A DNA stretch of 64,000 bases from Proteles cristata cristata (Eukaryota > Chordata > Mammalia > Carnivora > Hyaenidae), in contig JAESUZ010000425.1 in assembly GCA_017311185.1 (NCBI GenBank), positions 434,001 through 498,000 on the forward strand, given 5' to 3'. This document shows, in pieces, positions 51,131 to 62,754 of this stretch. Both the position numbers and the translations under genes were made by a program. Numbering within the stretch: the first letter of the stretch is position 1; each line of letters opens with the position of its first letter. The notes beneath the pieces were generated by a model. That model was not told where the DNA came from. It worked only from the letters and a program-made list of their open reading frames with translations, and made no database searches.

Positions 51131-52660
51131 TTTATTTTTTTTATTTTTTTTTACAAATAGTTTATTGTCAAATTAGTTTCCACATAACACCCAGTGCTCA
51201 TCCCCACAAGTGTCCTCCTCCATGCCCACCCCTCCTCCCCCCCACATCCACCAGTCCTCAGTTTTTGTCAGCATTCAAGAGTCTCTCATGGTTTGCCTCT
51301 CCCCCTTTCCCCCACCATTTCTGCCCTTCTTCTCCCCCTTGGTCCTCTGTTAAGCTCCTCCTAATCCTCCTATACGTGCACACATATGATATTTGTCTTT
51401 CTCTGCCTGACTTATTTCGCTCAGCATAACACCCTCAAGGTCCATCCATGTTGCTACACATGGCCAGATTTCATTGTTTCTCATTGCCATGTAGTAGTCC
51501 ATGGTATAGATAAACCACATCTTCTTGATCCATTCATCTGTTGATGGACACTTAGGCTCTTTCCAGGTTTTAGCTATTGTGGAGAGTGCTGCTATGAACA
51601 TTGGGGTACATGTGCTCCTATGCATCAGCATTTCTGTATCCCTTGGGTAAATTCCTAGCAGTGCTATTGCTGGGTCATAGGGGAGTTCTATTGTTAGTTT
51701 CCTGAGGAACCTCCACACTGTTTTCCAGAGGGGCTGTACCAGTTTACATTCCCACCAACAGTGTAGGAGGGTGCCCGTTTCTCCACATCCTCGCCAGCAT
51801 CTAGAGTTCTCTGATTGGCTCATTTTAGCCACTCTGACTGGCGTGAGGTGGTATCTCAGTGTGGTTTTGATTTGTATTTCCCTGATGAGGAGGGATGCTG
51901 AGCATCGTTTCATGTGTCTGTTGGCCATCTGGATGTCCTCTTTGGAGAAGTGTCTGTTCATATCTTCTGCCCATTTCTTCACTGGGTTGTTTGTTTTTCG
52001 GGTGTGTAGTTTGGTGAGTTCCTTGTAGATTCTGGATATCAACCCTTTATCTGATATGTCATTTGCAACTATCTTTTCCCATTCCGTTGGTTGCCTATTA
52101 ATTTTCTGGGTTGTTTCCTTGGCTGTGCAGAAGCTTTTAATCTTGAGGAGGTCCCAACAGTTTATTTTTGCTCTTGATTCCCTTGCTTTTGGGGATGTGT
52201 CAAGTAAGAAGTTGCTGCGGTGGAGGTCAAGGAGGTTGTTTCCTGCTTTCTCCTCTAGGGTGTTGATAGTTTCCTGTCTCACGTTCAGGTCCTTTATCCA
52301 TTTTGAGTTTATTTTTGTGCATGGTGTGAGAAAATGATCTAGTTTCATTCTTCTGCATGTTGCTGTCCAGTTCTCCCAACACCATCTGTTAAAAAGGCTG
52401 TCTTTTTTCCATCGGATATTCTTTCCTGCTTTGTCAAAGATTAGTTGGCTGTATACTTTTGGGTCCACTTCTGAGTTCTCGATTCTGTTCCATTGGTCTA
52501 TGTGTCTGTTTTTGTGCCAATACCATACTGTCTTGATGATGACAGCTTTGTAGTAGAGGCTAAAGTCTGGGATGGTGATCCCTCCCGTTTTGGTTTTATT
52601 TTTCAGGATTACTTTGGCTATTCGGGGTCTTTTGTGGTTCCATACAAATTTTTGGATAGT
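51131..52660 (-). mobile_element. Young LINE-1, 5'-truncated, with open ORF2 C-terminus
   Basis: 1.53 kb with a poly(A) on the left and a perfect 19-bp duplication TTTGAACAGTGAATATTTT (51112-51130, 52661-52679). The ORF2 frame runs without a stop from the truncation point at 52660 to 51350, 436 codons. It covers the end of the reverse transcriptase region and the C-terminal Cys-rich segment ([18 protein letters not shown]). It lacks the endonuclease, ORF1 and promoter, so it cannot act on its own. The intact frame and perfect duplication indicate a recent insertion. Confidence 0.96.
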
Positions 52661-52749
52661 TTTGAACAGTGAATATTTTATGATACTGAAGAAGTATTCA
52701 TTTTTAGTGTGATAGTGGTATCATGGTTATACTTCTTGTAAAGATACCT

Positions 52750-52977
52750 TTTATTTTATTTTATTTTTTTAAAGGTTTTACTTATCTTTGAGAGAGAGAG
52801 AGAGACAGAGCTTGAGGCGAGGAGGGGCAGAGAGAGAGGGAGACACAGAATCTGAAGCAGGCTGCAGGCTCTGAGCTCTCAGCACAGAGCCCGACGCGGG
52901 GCTCAAACCCATGAACCGTGAGATCATGACCTGAGCCAAAGTCAGATGCTTAACTGACTGAGCCACCCAGGTACCCT
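52750..52977 (-). repeat. CAN-SINE
   Basis: Antisense, near-consensus older type, ending GCCACCCAGGTACCC. Confidence 0.88.
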
Positions 52978-52984
52978 GAGATAG

Positions 52985-53196
52985 CTTATATTTTAGTAAT
53001 ACAAGTGCAATCTTAATAAAATTATTTGATGTCTGAAATTGGCTTCAAAATATCCTAGTTTGAGGAGGGAAGTGTAGATGAAACAATACTGGCCATGAAA
53101 TAATTGCTGGAACAGCACAATGAGTATGTATAGATGCATTTTATTATTAGCTTTACTTTTGCAACTATTTGAAATTTTCCATAAAAAAAAAAAAAA
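52985..53196 (+). repeat. Old L1-like 3' end
   Basis: Ends TTTGAAATTTTCCATAAAAA and poly(A), a text typical of ancient L1 3' termini. Confidence 0.5.
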
Positions 53197-53474
53197 GCCC
53201 CTGCTCTCCAGAAGCTTATAACACAGGAATCAGATATTCCAACAAATACACTACTATGTGGTTTGACAAAATTTGACAGAGTGCTATTCAAGCTCTAAGG
53301 ACAGTGACTGTCCCCCCTCCCCCATAGGCAACAGAAGTCAGAGAAGATATCAAAGGAGCGTCTTCCCCTCAACCAGAGTCTTTTTAGAAAAAGTATTACA
53401 GGCAAAAGAGCAAACAAGTGGTACAAAAGGCATGCAAACGAAGCAGAAGAATTCCTGTGTACTCTCTGGATGAT

Positions 53475-53725
53475 TTACAAGGGACCATGTTACTTAGGAG
53501 TACATATTCTGGAGCCAGACCACCTACACTGGAGGTCCTGCTGCTGAGGGCCTACTCTAAGACATCAGTCAAGCTACTTGTTATGTTCTGTGCCTCAGAT
53601 TCTTTACCCATAAAACAGAGATTATAGCAATATATACTTCACAGGACTATTGTCAGGAGTCAATGAATTAGCACATGTGCAAAATGCTTAGAAGACAGTA
53701 GGGAAACAATAAATGTTAGCTGCAA
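53475..53725 (+). repeat. MIR
   Basis: MIR core (TGTGCCTCAGATTCTTTACC, AAACAGAGATTATAGCAATA) and tail (AACAATAAATGTTAGCTG). Confidence 0.75.
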
Positions 53726-53857
53726 GATATAAAATTACTATACAGAAATCTGTTGCATTTCATAATAATAATATTATAAAAATAATTAAAAAGAAATTAA
53801 GAAAACAATCCCATTTACAGTGGCATCAAAAGGAATAAAATACCTAGGAATAAATTT

Positions 53858-54075
53858 TTTTAAATATATTTTTTAATTTATTTCTAGGAGAGAGAGAGAG
53901 GCAGCGTGAGCAGGGGAGGATCAGAGAGAGAGGGAGACACAGAATCCGAAATTGGCTCCAGGCTCTGAGCTGGCAGTCAGCACAGAGCCCGATGCGGGGC
54001 TCGAACCCATGAACCGCGAGATCATGACCCAAGTGAAAGTCGGACACTTAACCAACTAAGCCACCCAGGCGCCCC
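53858..54075 (-). repeat. CAN-SINE inside L1, young
   Basis: Antisense, near-consensus; 11-bp duplication GGAATAAATTT at 53847-53857 and 54076-54086. Confidence 0.92.
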
Positions 54076-55001
54076 GGAATAAATTTAACAAAGGAGGTGA
54101 AAGACCTGTACACTGAAAACTTTAAGATACTGAAGAAAGAAATTGAAGACATAAATAAATGGAAAGATATACCATGTTCATGAATTGGAAGAATTAATAC
54201 TATTAAAATGTTTATACTATTCAAAGCAATTTACAGATTCAATGCAATCCTTATCAAAATACCAATAGTATTTTCCATAGAACTAGAATACATAATCCTA
54301 AAATGTGTATGGCACCACAAAATACCCAAATAGCCAAAGCACTCTTGAGAAAACAAAGAAACAAAAAAACCCAAAGCTGTAAGTATCACAATCCCAGATT
54401 TCAAACAATGCTATAAATCTACAGTAATCAAAACAATATGCTACAGGCACAAAAATAGGTGCATAGATCAATGAAACATAATAAAGAACCCAGAAATAAA
54501 CCCATGTTTATATGGTCAATTAATCTACAACAAAGGAGACACAAATATACAATGGGGACAGTCTCTTCAATAAATGGTGCTGGGAAAACTGGACAGCTGC
54601 ATACAAAAGAATGAAACTGGACCACTTCCTTACACCATACACAAAAAACTCAAAATGGATGGAAGGCCTAAACTTAAGACATGAAACCCTAATAAAACTC
54701 CTAAAAGCCAGTAATCTGTTGGATATTGGCCTTAGCAATATTCTTCTGGATCTGTCTCCTGAGGCAAGGGAAACAAAAGCAAAAATAAACTATGAGAACT
54801 ACATCAAACTTTTTGTAGAGCAAAGGAAACCATCAACAAAATAAAAAAGCAATCTACTGAATGGGAAAAAAATATTTACAAATGATATACCTGATAAGGG
54901 GGTAATACCAAAATATATAAAGAATTCATACAACTCAACATCAAAAAAACAAGCAAACAAGAAAAACAACAAATAACCCAATTAAAAAATAGGTAGAGGA
55001 G

Positions 55002-55320
55002 GGGTGCCTGGCTGGCTCAGTTGGTGGAACATGCGACTTTTTTTTTTACGTTTATCATTTTTTTTGAGAGACAGAGCATGAGTGGGGGAGGGGCAGAGAG
55101 AGAGGAAGACACAGAATTTGAAGCACACTCCAGGCTCCAAACTATCAGCACAGAACCTGATGCAGAACTCAAACCCACAGACCGTGAGATCTTGACTTGA
55201 GCCAAAATTAGACGCTTAACTGACCAAGCCACCCAGGTACCCCTAGAACATGTGACTCTTGATCTCAGGGTCATGAGTTTCACAAGCCCCATGTTGGGTG
55301 TAGAATTTACTTCATAAAAG
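55002..55320 (+). repeat. Older short-type CAN-SINE, split
   Basis: Sense halves 55002-55037 and about 55246-55320 (GCCCCATGTTGGGTGTAGAA) of a shorter carnivore SINE, split by an antisense SINE. Confidence 0.75.
55039..55245 (-). repeat. CAN-SINE, inner nested copy
   Basis: Antisense copy within the older SINE; GAACATGYGACT lies at 55027-55038 and 55246-55257. Confidence 0.88.
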
Positions 55321-55802
55321 AAAACAAAAAAATATAATGGGGAGAAGACCTAAATAAGCATTTTCCAAAGATGACATACATATGGCCAAGAATCACAGGA
55401 AAAGATGTTCAACATCACTAATCAGAAAAATGCAAATCAAATCAAAACCATCATGAGTTATCCCCTCACACCAGTCAGAATGGCTAGTATCAAAAAGACA
55501 AGAAATAACAAGTGTTGGCAAGGATATGGAAAAAATGGAACCCTTGGGTACTGTTGGTGGGAATGTAAATTGGTGCTGTCACTATGAAAAACAGTATGGA
55601 GGTTGCTCAAAAAATTAAAAATAGAAACACTATATGACCCACCAATTCTGCTTTTGGGTGTTTACCTGAAGAAAACAAAACATCAATTCAAAAAGATATA
55701 TGCACACTCATGTTTATTGTAGCATTATTTACAACAGGCAAAATACAGAAGCAAACCAAGTGTCCAGTGATAAATGAATGGATAAAGAAAATGTGATGTG
55801 TG

Positions 55803-55806
<4 letters not shown>

Positions 55807-55843
<37 letters not shown>

Positions 55844-55848
55844 ACACA
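55807..55848 (+). repeat. (CA)n microsatellite
   Basis: About 17 CA units, ending in a CAGACACACACAG interruption, in old L1 sequence. Confidence 0.93.
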
Positions 55849-56043
55849 GGGATATTATTCAGCCATAAAAAAGAATGAAACTTTGCCAGCATGGATGGAC
55901 CTAGAGGGTATTAACACTAAGTGAAAAAGTCGGACCTAAAGAACATTAATGCTAAGTGACCTAATTGGACAGAAAAAGACAAATACCATAGGATTTCACT
56001 TATACGTGGAATCTAAACAAACAAAACAGAAATAGATTTGTAG

Positions 56044-56271
56044 GGGCGCCTGGGTGGCTCAGTCGGTTAAGCATTTGACTTCAGCTCAAGTCATGATCTT
56101 GCGGTTCGTGGGTTTGAGCCCCGCGTCGAGTTTTGTGCTGACAGCTCAGAGCCTGGAGCCTGTTTCAGATTCTGTATCTCCCTCTCTCTCTCTGCCCTTC
56201 CCCTGCTCATGTTCTGTCTCTCTCTGTCTCAAAAATAAATAAACTATAAAAAAGGTTTAAAAAAAAAAAAG
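56044..56271 (+). repeat. CAN-SINE inside L1
   Basis: Sense copy GGGCGCCTGGGTGGCTCAGT to an A-rich tail; AGAAATAGA repeats on both sides. Confidence 0.9.
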
Positions 56272-56590
56272 AAATAGACTCATAAATACAGAAAACAAAG
56301 TAGTGGTTGCCAGCCAGGGGAGGGGTGGAGATGGATGGGTGAAATAGGTGGAAGGAATTAAGAAGTACAAACTTCTCGTTATAAAATAAATGAAGTCACA
56401 GGGATGAAAAGCACAGCATAGGGAATACAGTCAATAATATTGTAATGACTTTGTATGGTGACAGATGGTAACAACACATGTAAGTGCACATTTCCTAGTG
56501 TATATAATTGTCGAGTTATTATGTTGTACACCTGAAACTAATATAATATCCTATGCCAACTATACTTCAGTTTATAAAAATGTTACTGCT

Positions 56591-58745
56591 AGTAATGGTA
56601 GAGTATTCCAGCCCACAATACCACACAGTTTGAAAATCTCATCTAATTTGTACTTGTTATTTATCTTCTTTTTGTTAGACTGTATGCTTGTAAAGTAGGA
56701 ACTATATTTTATTTATTTCTATATCCCCAGAATCTACACTGAGGCCATGCCCATTATAGCCACTAATTAAGCAACTCTCCTTTCAGGTACTAGGGAAGGG
56801 ACCACCAAAAGCCTCTGCCTAGCCTCCCGCATTCACCTATGGATTATATCCTCAATTCCTATAATTCTTTGCCTTCCTTTAGCTCCCTTCCTTTGTTTCC
56901 ACCTCCTCCCTTTCTCTGCTCCAGGGATGTTCATTCACTAATGGTGAATGTCTCTTCCCTGGCAGGTATTCCAATGCTTCTCTTCTCCCTCTCCCCACAG
57001 CTATATTACCTAACCAGCCTCTGCATCACTTATTCTGCAATTAATAAAAGGGTGAAGGGAGGCTGTATTTCTCAACCATTGGTCTCATACCTATTCTTGA
57101 GAAGAAGAATCCTCTGCAAAAGAGAAAAGCAGGTAAGATGGTAACCAGAACATAAAGCCTTCAAACATAGCTCTGTCGTTAAGAGAATCCTGTAGATATA
57201 TTTGTACAATCAACCAAAATCTCACTGAGGTTTGGGGAGGTTCAGAAACTTCTGGGGAGAAGATGGAGGCATGATGGGCAGGAAGCTCAGCTATATGTTA
57301 ATTTTTGTTTTGCAAATTTCAGGGTTTATTTTACCCCCACTAATAAACATCTTCATTTTCTCCCCAGAGCAGAAACTCAAAGAGGAAGAGGATATGAAAA
57401 TCCTCAGAACTAAGAAGATACAAGAAGATCACGCTACAGACTCTAAAGATTAAGAAGGTCAGATGCAGGCTTTTCTCGAATCACAGCTCTGTACAAAGTG
57501 CCCTCTACCCTGAGCAGCGGGATGGGGGTGGAACATGATCCCTGTCTCCCCAAGAGGGGAATTGCTGGTAGAATATTAACTACTTAGAATGGGAAGGAAA
57601 TGGAGCTCTCTGAAGTACCGCTCCCTACTCATTTTCCCTCTGAGAGGAAAACAATTCAAGGCCATATTCCCACCCCTGGTATTTTTTTCTGCAAAAAGGC
57701 TGAGGAGGGAATCACAAAACAGAAAGGGGACACTGGAGAAATCACATGAAAAAGAGCATCTTAAGCATGCTTTGTTTAAAGGTCAAAGTCTTGTGAAGCA
57801 TGCCAATCTCCCTTCACCGCCTCTCTGTGTCAATGAACCTTGCCCTATTTGAACCCAGCACTCTTCTTTTTGGAGGGACTAGAGCAAGAAAGGAAAGGGG
57901 GAACTGGGAATAAATATGAGCAAATAAATACAAGCAGATTAGGAGGCCCTTACAATACTAGGTGTGATTGTTAAGGAAAATGAAACTAGTCTTCTTGTAG
58001 GGCTCAGACTGGTTTTGAGAGCAATTCTACATAATAAATAACCAAAATAGTTTAAGTAACAATGGAAATTTTGGAATAAATGTATAACCACCCAGGACAA
58101 CTACTTTTTTTTTTCTCCAGGACAACTACTTTAAGGTACCGGTATTTATCTAGACATTATACACTATAAAAGGAATCCTAAAACTCACAGGAGTCTCATA
58201 ACTTTATTGTCTTAAATAGGACCAAGGAACAGTTTGACATGACCAGGAGGCTGGGGAAAAAGGAAAGAGCAGGGAGAAGACAGGAGTATATATGGTGGCA
58301 GAGATGATGGAGATGAACAAAGAAGGGAACAGTAAGTTTCTATCATAAATACAGAGATGGAAGCAGTGATCTAATTATGGCTAAAATCAGTTCCTAGGCC
58401 AGCTTCCCCAGTTGAAGCTTTCCTGGGTGACTCCATCAGCCAGCCCCGTCTGGTCCAGGGATACGGCAGAGTGGGGGTAGAAATGGGCAGAAGCAGACAA
58501 TAACTTCTCCCACTTCTGTTTAAACCCAAGAAGAGCTTTACTCTCCTACACAGGAGAATTGGCTTTGTGCATTCGTTGGCAACTTTACATTAGATAGAGA
58601 AATTTGATTAATGTCAATTGTTCAATGTGTCAGCTATAAAACTTGCCTGTCAGTAAATTAACAATTAAAGAGCAAGAGCTATTAGTGCTTCATGTGTTTG
58701 TGAGCTTATTCTGTAAAGCAACCTCTGTTCTTAAGAATCCTAAGT
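56591..58745. other. Intergenic; exon-like open frame at 57369-57453
   Basis: Short open frames lie at 56839-57144 and 57232-57453. The second contains a pyrimidine tract and CAG acceptor (about 57350-57367), then a charged peptide (KLKEEEDMKILRTKKIQEDH) and a stop, which resembles a terminal exon. I do not recognise the protein and no partner exon is obvious. CXCL17, the neighbour expected from the human map, was not seen. Confidence 0.3.
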
Positions 58746-58835
58746 CCTGGAGTACCTGGATGACTCAGTCAGTAGGACATCGGACTCTTCATATCAGGGT
58801 TGTGAGTTAGAGCCCCATGTTGGGTGTAGCTGAGG
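58746..58835 (+). repeat. Short-type CAN-SINE head
   Basis: GAGTACCTGGATGACTCAGT to GCCCCATGTTGGGTGTAG, the short older SINE type, running into a purine-rich tail. Confidence 0.72.
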
Positions 58836-58944
58836 AGAAGAAGGAGGATGAGGAGGAAAAGGAGGAGAGTGAAGAGAAGAGGAAAGAGAGGAGGAGAAGG
58901 AGAAGAGGAAAAAGAGGAAAAGATATATATATAGATATATATAT

Positions 58945-58982
<38 letters not shown>
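58836..58982 (+). repeat. (GA)-rich tract followed by (TA)n microsatellite
   Basis: Purine tract 58836-58921, then ATAT/ATAGATAT repeats to 58982. It occupies the place of a SINE tail. Minus-strand frames of IYIY repeats here are artefacts. Confidence 0.92.
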
Positions 58983-58985
<3 letters not shown>

Positions 58986-59675
58986 CAAGAGAAATAAAAA
59001 CTACATCCACATAGGAGCTTGTACACACATGTTCATAAACAGCATTATTCACACTAGCTAAAAGGTGCAAACAACCCAAATATCCATCAACTGATGGATG
59101 GATAAACAAAATGGGGAATGCAATGGAATATCACTTGGCAATAAAAAGAAATAAAATACTGATACATTGAACAATATGGATCAATCTTAAAAACATCATG
59201 CTAAGGGGGCGCCTGGGTGGCTTAGTCGGTTGAGCGTCCGACTTTCGCTTAGGTCATGATCTCGCGGTTCGTGGGTTCGTGGGTTCGAGCCCCGCGTCGG
59301 GCTCTGGAGCCTGCTTCAGTCTGTGACTCCCTCTCTCTCTGACGCTCCCCTGCTCACGCTGTCTCTCTCTCTCTCTCCTAGAAATAAATAAAAAATATTA
59401 AAAAAAAACACAACATCATGCTAAGTGAAAGAAGCCAGTCACAAATACCACAGATTGTATGATTTTATTTATATGAAGTATCCTGAATAGTCAAATTCTT
59501 AGAGACAAAAAGTAGATTAGTAGTTTCCAGTGGATGGAGAGAGGAGATGGGGATGAGCAGCAACTGCTAATGGGTATGAGGTTTCTTGTTGGCATGATGA
59601 AAATGCTCAAAATTGATTGTGGTGATGGTTGTTATACATTTTGTGAACTTACTAAAAATCATTGAATTATACAGT
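58983..59675 (+). mobile_element. Old LINE-1 3' region
   Basis: Sense L1 text (AACCCAAATATCCATCAACT, GAAAGAAGCCAGTCACAAAT) with a young SINE at 59206-59411 inside. Confidence 0.8.
59206..59411 (+). repeat. CAN-SINE, young, with duplicated B-box region
   Basis: Sense; perfect 14-bp duplication AACATCATGCTAAG at 59192-59205 and 59412-59425. GTTCGTGGGT is doubled at the B box, and the segment after GGGCTCTG is shorter than in other copies. Confidence 0.93.
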
Positions 59676-59679
59676 TTAA

Positions 59680-59855
59680 AAAAATTTTTAATGTTTATTT
59701 TTGAGAGGGACAGAGACAGAGCATGAGCAGGGTAGGGGCAGAAAGAGAGGGAGACACAGATTCCGAAGCAGCCTCGAGGCTCTGAACATGTGTTCAAACC
59801 CCGTGTTGGGCATGGAGACTACCTAAAAGTATAATAAACAAACAAAAAAACAAAA
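59680..59855 (-). repeat. Chimeric SINE: antisense body joined to sense fragment
   Basis: Antisense SINE (59680-59787) stops at GGCTCTGAACATG and joins sense-oriented TTCAAACCCCGTGTTGGGCA and a tail. The halves have opposite orientation. Confidence 0.7.
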
Positions 59856-59974
59856 CAAAATCAAGGCCTTGGACCTTATTTGTGCTCTCTACCAGCTCTA
59901 TACGACTTGTGCAACTGATTTAATAAGAAATATTTGGAACATAGTTTCGAAGGTAAATATGAAATCCTTCACTG

Positions 59975-61240
59975 ATATCACAAATATTTATTGCACATCT
60001 ATTATGTGAACGGTACTATTCTAGGGCCTGGGAGTTTAACACGTCATCCCTGCCTACAAGGTGCTTACCATACATTCACCAGTCTCAAGAGAGCATGGTA
60101 AGTGCTACAAAAGGGGTAAGTGCTGGGGACTTCATAATAACAACACCAGGTCAGTGTGTTAGTGTAGCAGATTACAGAAGTAAGGTAAAAACCAAAGCCT
60201 GAAAGCTAACTAAAGCTGATATGAAAATAAAGAGGCATGACAGGAGTGTTTGGGCAGACAATATAAGTACAAAGGCCCAGACTCATAGAAATCAGGAATT
60301 TCAGAAATTAAAATCGTTTGGTGTGGCTGGGACATAATGCACAAGAACTAGGGTGGGTTGGGGGGCAGAATTGGGAAAGAGGAAGCTGAAGAATATTGAA
60401 GTCTTTTCAATGTGTAATGTGACAAAAAACTGAGGAGCCTTGTTGAAGAGATCAAAGTGCAGCCTGAGGGCTGCTTTAGGAAAGGATGGAAGGACTTTAA
60501 TAATGGGCAAGGATATGATCAGAACTTTGTTTGGTAAGGCCACTCCAGCTGCGCTGTGGACGGCAAATGGGAGGGGGCATGGGATTAATCAGGCTGGAGC
60601 AAGGAAGGGAGTCTGAGAGAAGATGTAGCAGGGGTCCAGAGAAGATGATGGTGGCCTGAGTTAGTAATGTGAATCAGGTTGGAGAGGAGGGGACAGGTTC
60701 GAGAGTTACATAAGAGGTGGCATTGTCATTACCCAAGACTGACCAGATGAGGGAATGACAAAGGGAAGAAGGAGGATGGTGGCAGGCTTGTGGTACAGAT
60801 CACTGTGGGCTATCAGCCCACATATATTTTTATAATAAGAATTATAATAACTATTATTATTTTTAAAGAATCAGGTTTGGAGGTTTTAGAGTGAAGTTCA
60901 GTATGGGACATGTTGCACATTCAAAAGCAGATTCCCAACAGACAATAGAGATACACAGCTCAAGAGTGATGGATTATAACTGAAGTCACAGAGAGGAGGG
61001 CATAGGACAGGTCACAACTCTAGAGACTAGTGACATTTATGGGATGAACAGATCAGAGAAGGTGGCAAAGAGAACTGAAGAGGGATGGTCAGATTGGTGG
61101 GGACCCAACACAGTGAGGGTCATGGCAGCAGTTTGAGTGAAGCAGTGGCCAACAGTAGCACGTGCTCTGTGACATTAGGTAAAACAAAGGTGAGAAGTAC
61201 AAGGGGGCCGGGGGATCAACTCTTAAATGCTGAGGAGTGG
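59975..61240. repeat. Old interspersed repeats, families uncertain
   Basis: ATTTATTGCACATCTATTATGTGAACGG is L2/MIR-like. 60230-61240 reads like a widespread old mammalian repeat (GATATGATCAGAACTTTGTT, GATGATGGTGGCCTGAGTTA), but I cannot name it. No gene seen. Confidence 0.45.
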
Positions 61241-61281
61241 ATGGGGAGATGAGCAAATGGAGATACTGGCTAAAAACAAGT

Positions 61282-61737
61282 CTTCTTTTTTTCATTTTTA
61301 AAAAATGTTTACTTCTGGGGCGCCTGGGTGGCTTGGTCGGTTAAGCGTCCGACTTTCGCTTAGGTCATGATCTCATGGTTCGTGGGTTCAAGCCCCGCGT
61401 CGGGTTCTGTGCTGACTGCCAGCTCAGAGCCTGGAGTCTGTTTCAGAGTCTGTGACTCCCTCTCTCTCTGACCCTCCCCTGCTCACGCTGTCTCTCTCTC
61501 TCTCCTAAAAATAAATAAAAAAACATTAAAAAAAAATTTTAAAAATGTTTACTTCTTTTTGAGACAGAGTGTTAGAGGGGGAGGGGCTGAGAGAGAGGGA
61601 GACACAGAATCCAAATCAGGCTCCAGGCTCTGAGCTCTCAGCACAGACCCCGACAAGGGGCTCAGGCTCATGAACTGTGACATCATGATCTGAGCTGAAG
61701 TCAGACTCTCAACCAACTGAGCCACCTAGGCACTCCC
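61282..61737 (-). repeat. CAN-SINE split by a younger CAN-SINE
   Basis: Antisense halves around the inner sense copy. Its own flanks AAAACAAGTC (61272-61281 and 61738-61747) show that it had inserted next to an older SINE. Confidence 0.87.
61317..61540 (+). repeat. CAN-SINE, inner nested copy, young
   Basis: Sense, near-consensus; perfect 16-bp duplication AAAAATGTTTACTTCT at 61301-61316 and 61541-61556. Confidence 0.94.
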
Positions 61738-61747
61738 AAAACAAGTC

Positions 61748-61877
61748 CTTTTTTTGAAGTAGACTCCATGCCCAGCGTGGAACCCAACCTGGGGCTTGAA
61801 CTCACAGCCCTGAGATCAAGACCTGAAGCTGAGATCAAGAGGCAAACACTTAACCAACTGAGCCATCCAGACACCCT
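61748..61877 (-). repeat. Short-type old CAN-SINE
   Basis: Antisense: GAACCCAACCTGGGGCTTGA to GAGCCATCCAGACACCC. Confidence 0.78.
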
Positions 61878-61907
61878 TAAAAACGACTCTTTTAAGAAGT
61901 TTGTCTA

Positions 61908-62142
61908 GGGGCGCCTGGGTGGCTCAGTCAGTTAAGGGTCTGACTTCAGCTCAGGTAATGATCTCACGGTTCGTGAGTTCGAGCCCTGAGTCAGGCTCTG
62001 TGCTGACAGCTCGGAGCTCGGAGCCTGGAGCCTGCTTCAGATTTTGTGTCTCCCTCTCTCTCGCTCTGACCCTCCCTTGCTCAATCTCTCTCTCTCTCCC
62101 TCTCTCTCAGAAATAAATAAAACATTAAAAAATTAAAAAGAA
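61908..62142 (+). repeat. CAN-SINE
   Basis: Sense; perfect 14-bp duplication AAGAAGTTTGTCTA at 61894-61907 and 62143-62156. Confidence 0.93.
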
Positions 62143-62156
62143 AAGAAGTTTGTCTA

Positions 62157-62534
62157 TACAAAGGAAGACAGTGTTAGAGTGGAAGTCAGCAAGAGAAATA
62201 GGGTTCAAAAAAGGAATTTTTTTTAATGTAAGAAACACCTAAATATATTTAAATATGGAAATAGATGCAAGGAGTTTGTAGTTTCATATTATAACCATGA
62301 TCTTTCCCCTACATCCTCTCCTTCCTTCTCACAAGAAACCCACAGGGAAGATCTATCTTACAATATACTAGGTGCTAAGTATGTTAAACCAGAACAGTTT
62401 CAGTGCAGATGTGACTAACAACATCCTTGCAATCAGGGTGCTTCTAATGACTCCACTGACACCTGTCCTCCTGCCAGCTCTTTATTTTTGCCACACATAC
62501 TATAAAACTTCTGATTTTCCCATCATCTTTAAAA
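62157..62534. other. Non-coding stretch, nothing recognised
   Basis: AT-rich; the open frame at 62372-62575 has no domain. Confidence 0.5.
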
Positions 62535-62554
62535 CAGTCTATGTTCTTCTAAAA

Positions 62555-62754
62555 TTTTTTGATGTTTATTTTTGAGAGGGAGATAGACAGAGTGGGAGCA
62601 GGGGAGGGGCAGAGAGAGAGGGAGACACAGAGTCCAAAGCAGGCTCCAGGCTCTGAGCTGTCAGCACAGAGCCCAACACAGGGCTCGAACCCATGAACCA
62701 TGAGATCATGACCTGAGACCAAGTTGGACGCCCAGCCGAGCCACTCAGGCACCC
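62555..62754 (-). repeat. CAN-SINE
   Basis: Antisense; 20-bp duplication with one mismatch, CAGTCTATRTTCTTCTAAAA, at 62535-62554 and 62755-62774. Confidence 0.93.

Larger units (their letters stand above)
53735..56590 (+). mobile_element. Old LINE-1 ORF2 and 3' end, three inserts
   Basis: Sense L1, about 2 kb without its inserts, from CATTTACAGTGGCATCAAAAGG to CCAACTATACTTCAGTTTAT. SINEs at 53858, 55039 (within an older SINE) and 56044 interrupt it, with a (CA)n tract at 55807-55848. ORF2 is broken into short frames (54611-54844, 55405-55587). Confidence 0.87.

Noticed and set aside
51350..52468. 372-residue open frame as a host gene
   Set aside because: It is the C-terminal part of L1 ORF2 within an insertion with poly(A) and target duplications. 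The apparent start is a GTG inside a longer open L1 frame.
58769..59109. Frames of repeated Ile-Tyr
   Set aside because: Translation of the (TA)n microsatellite.
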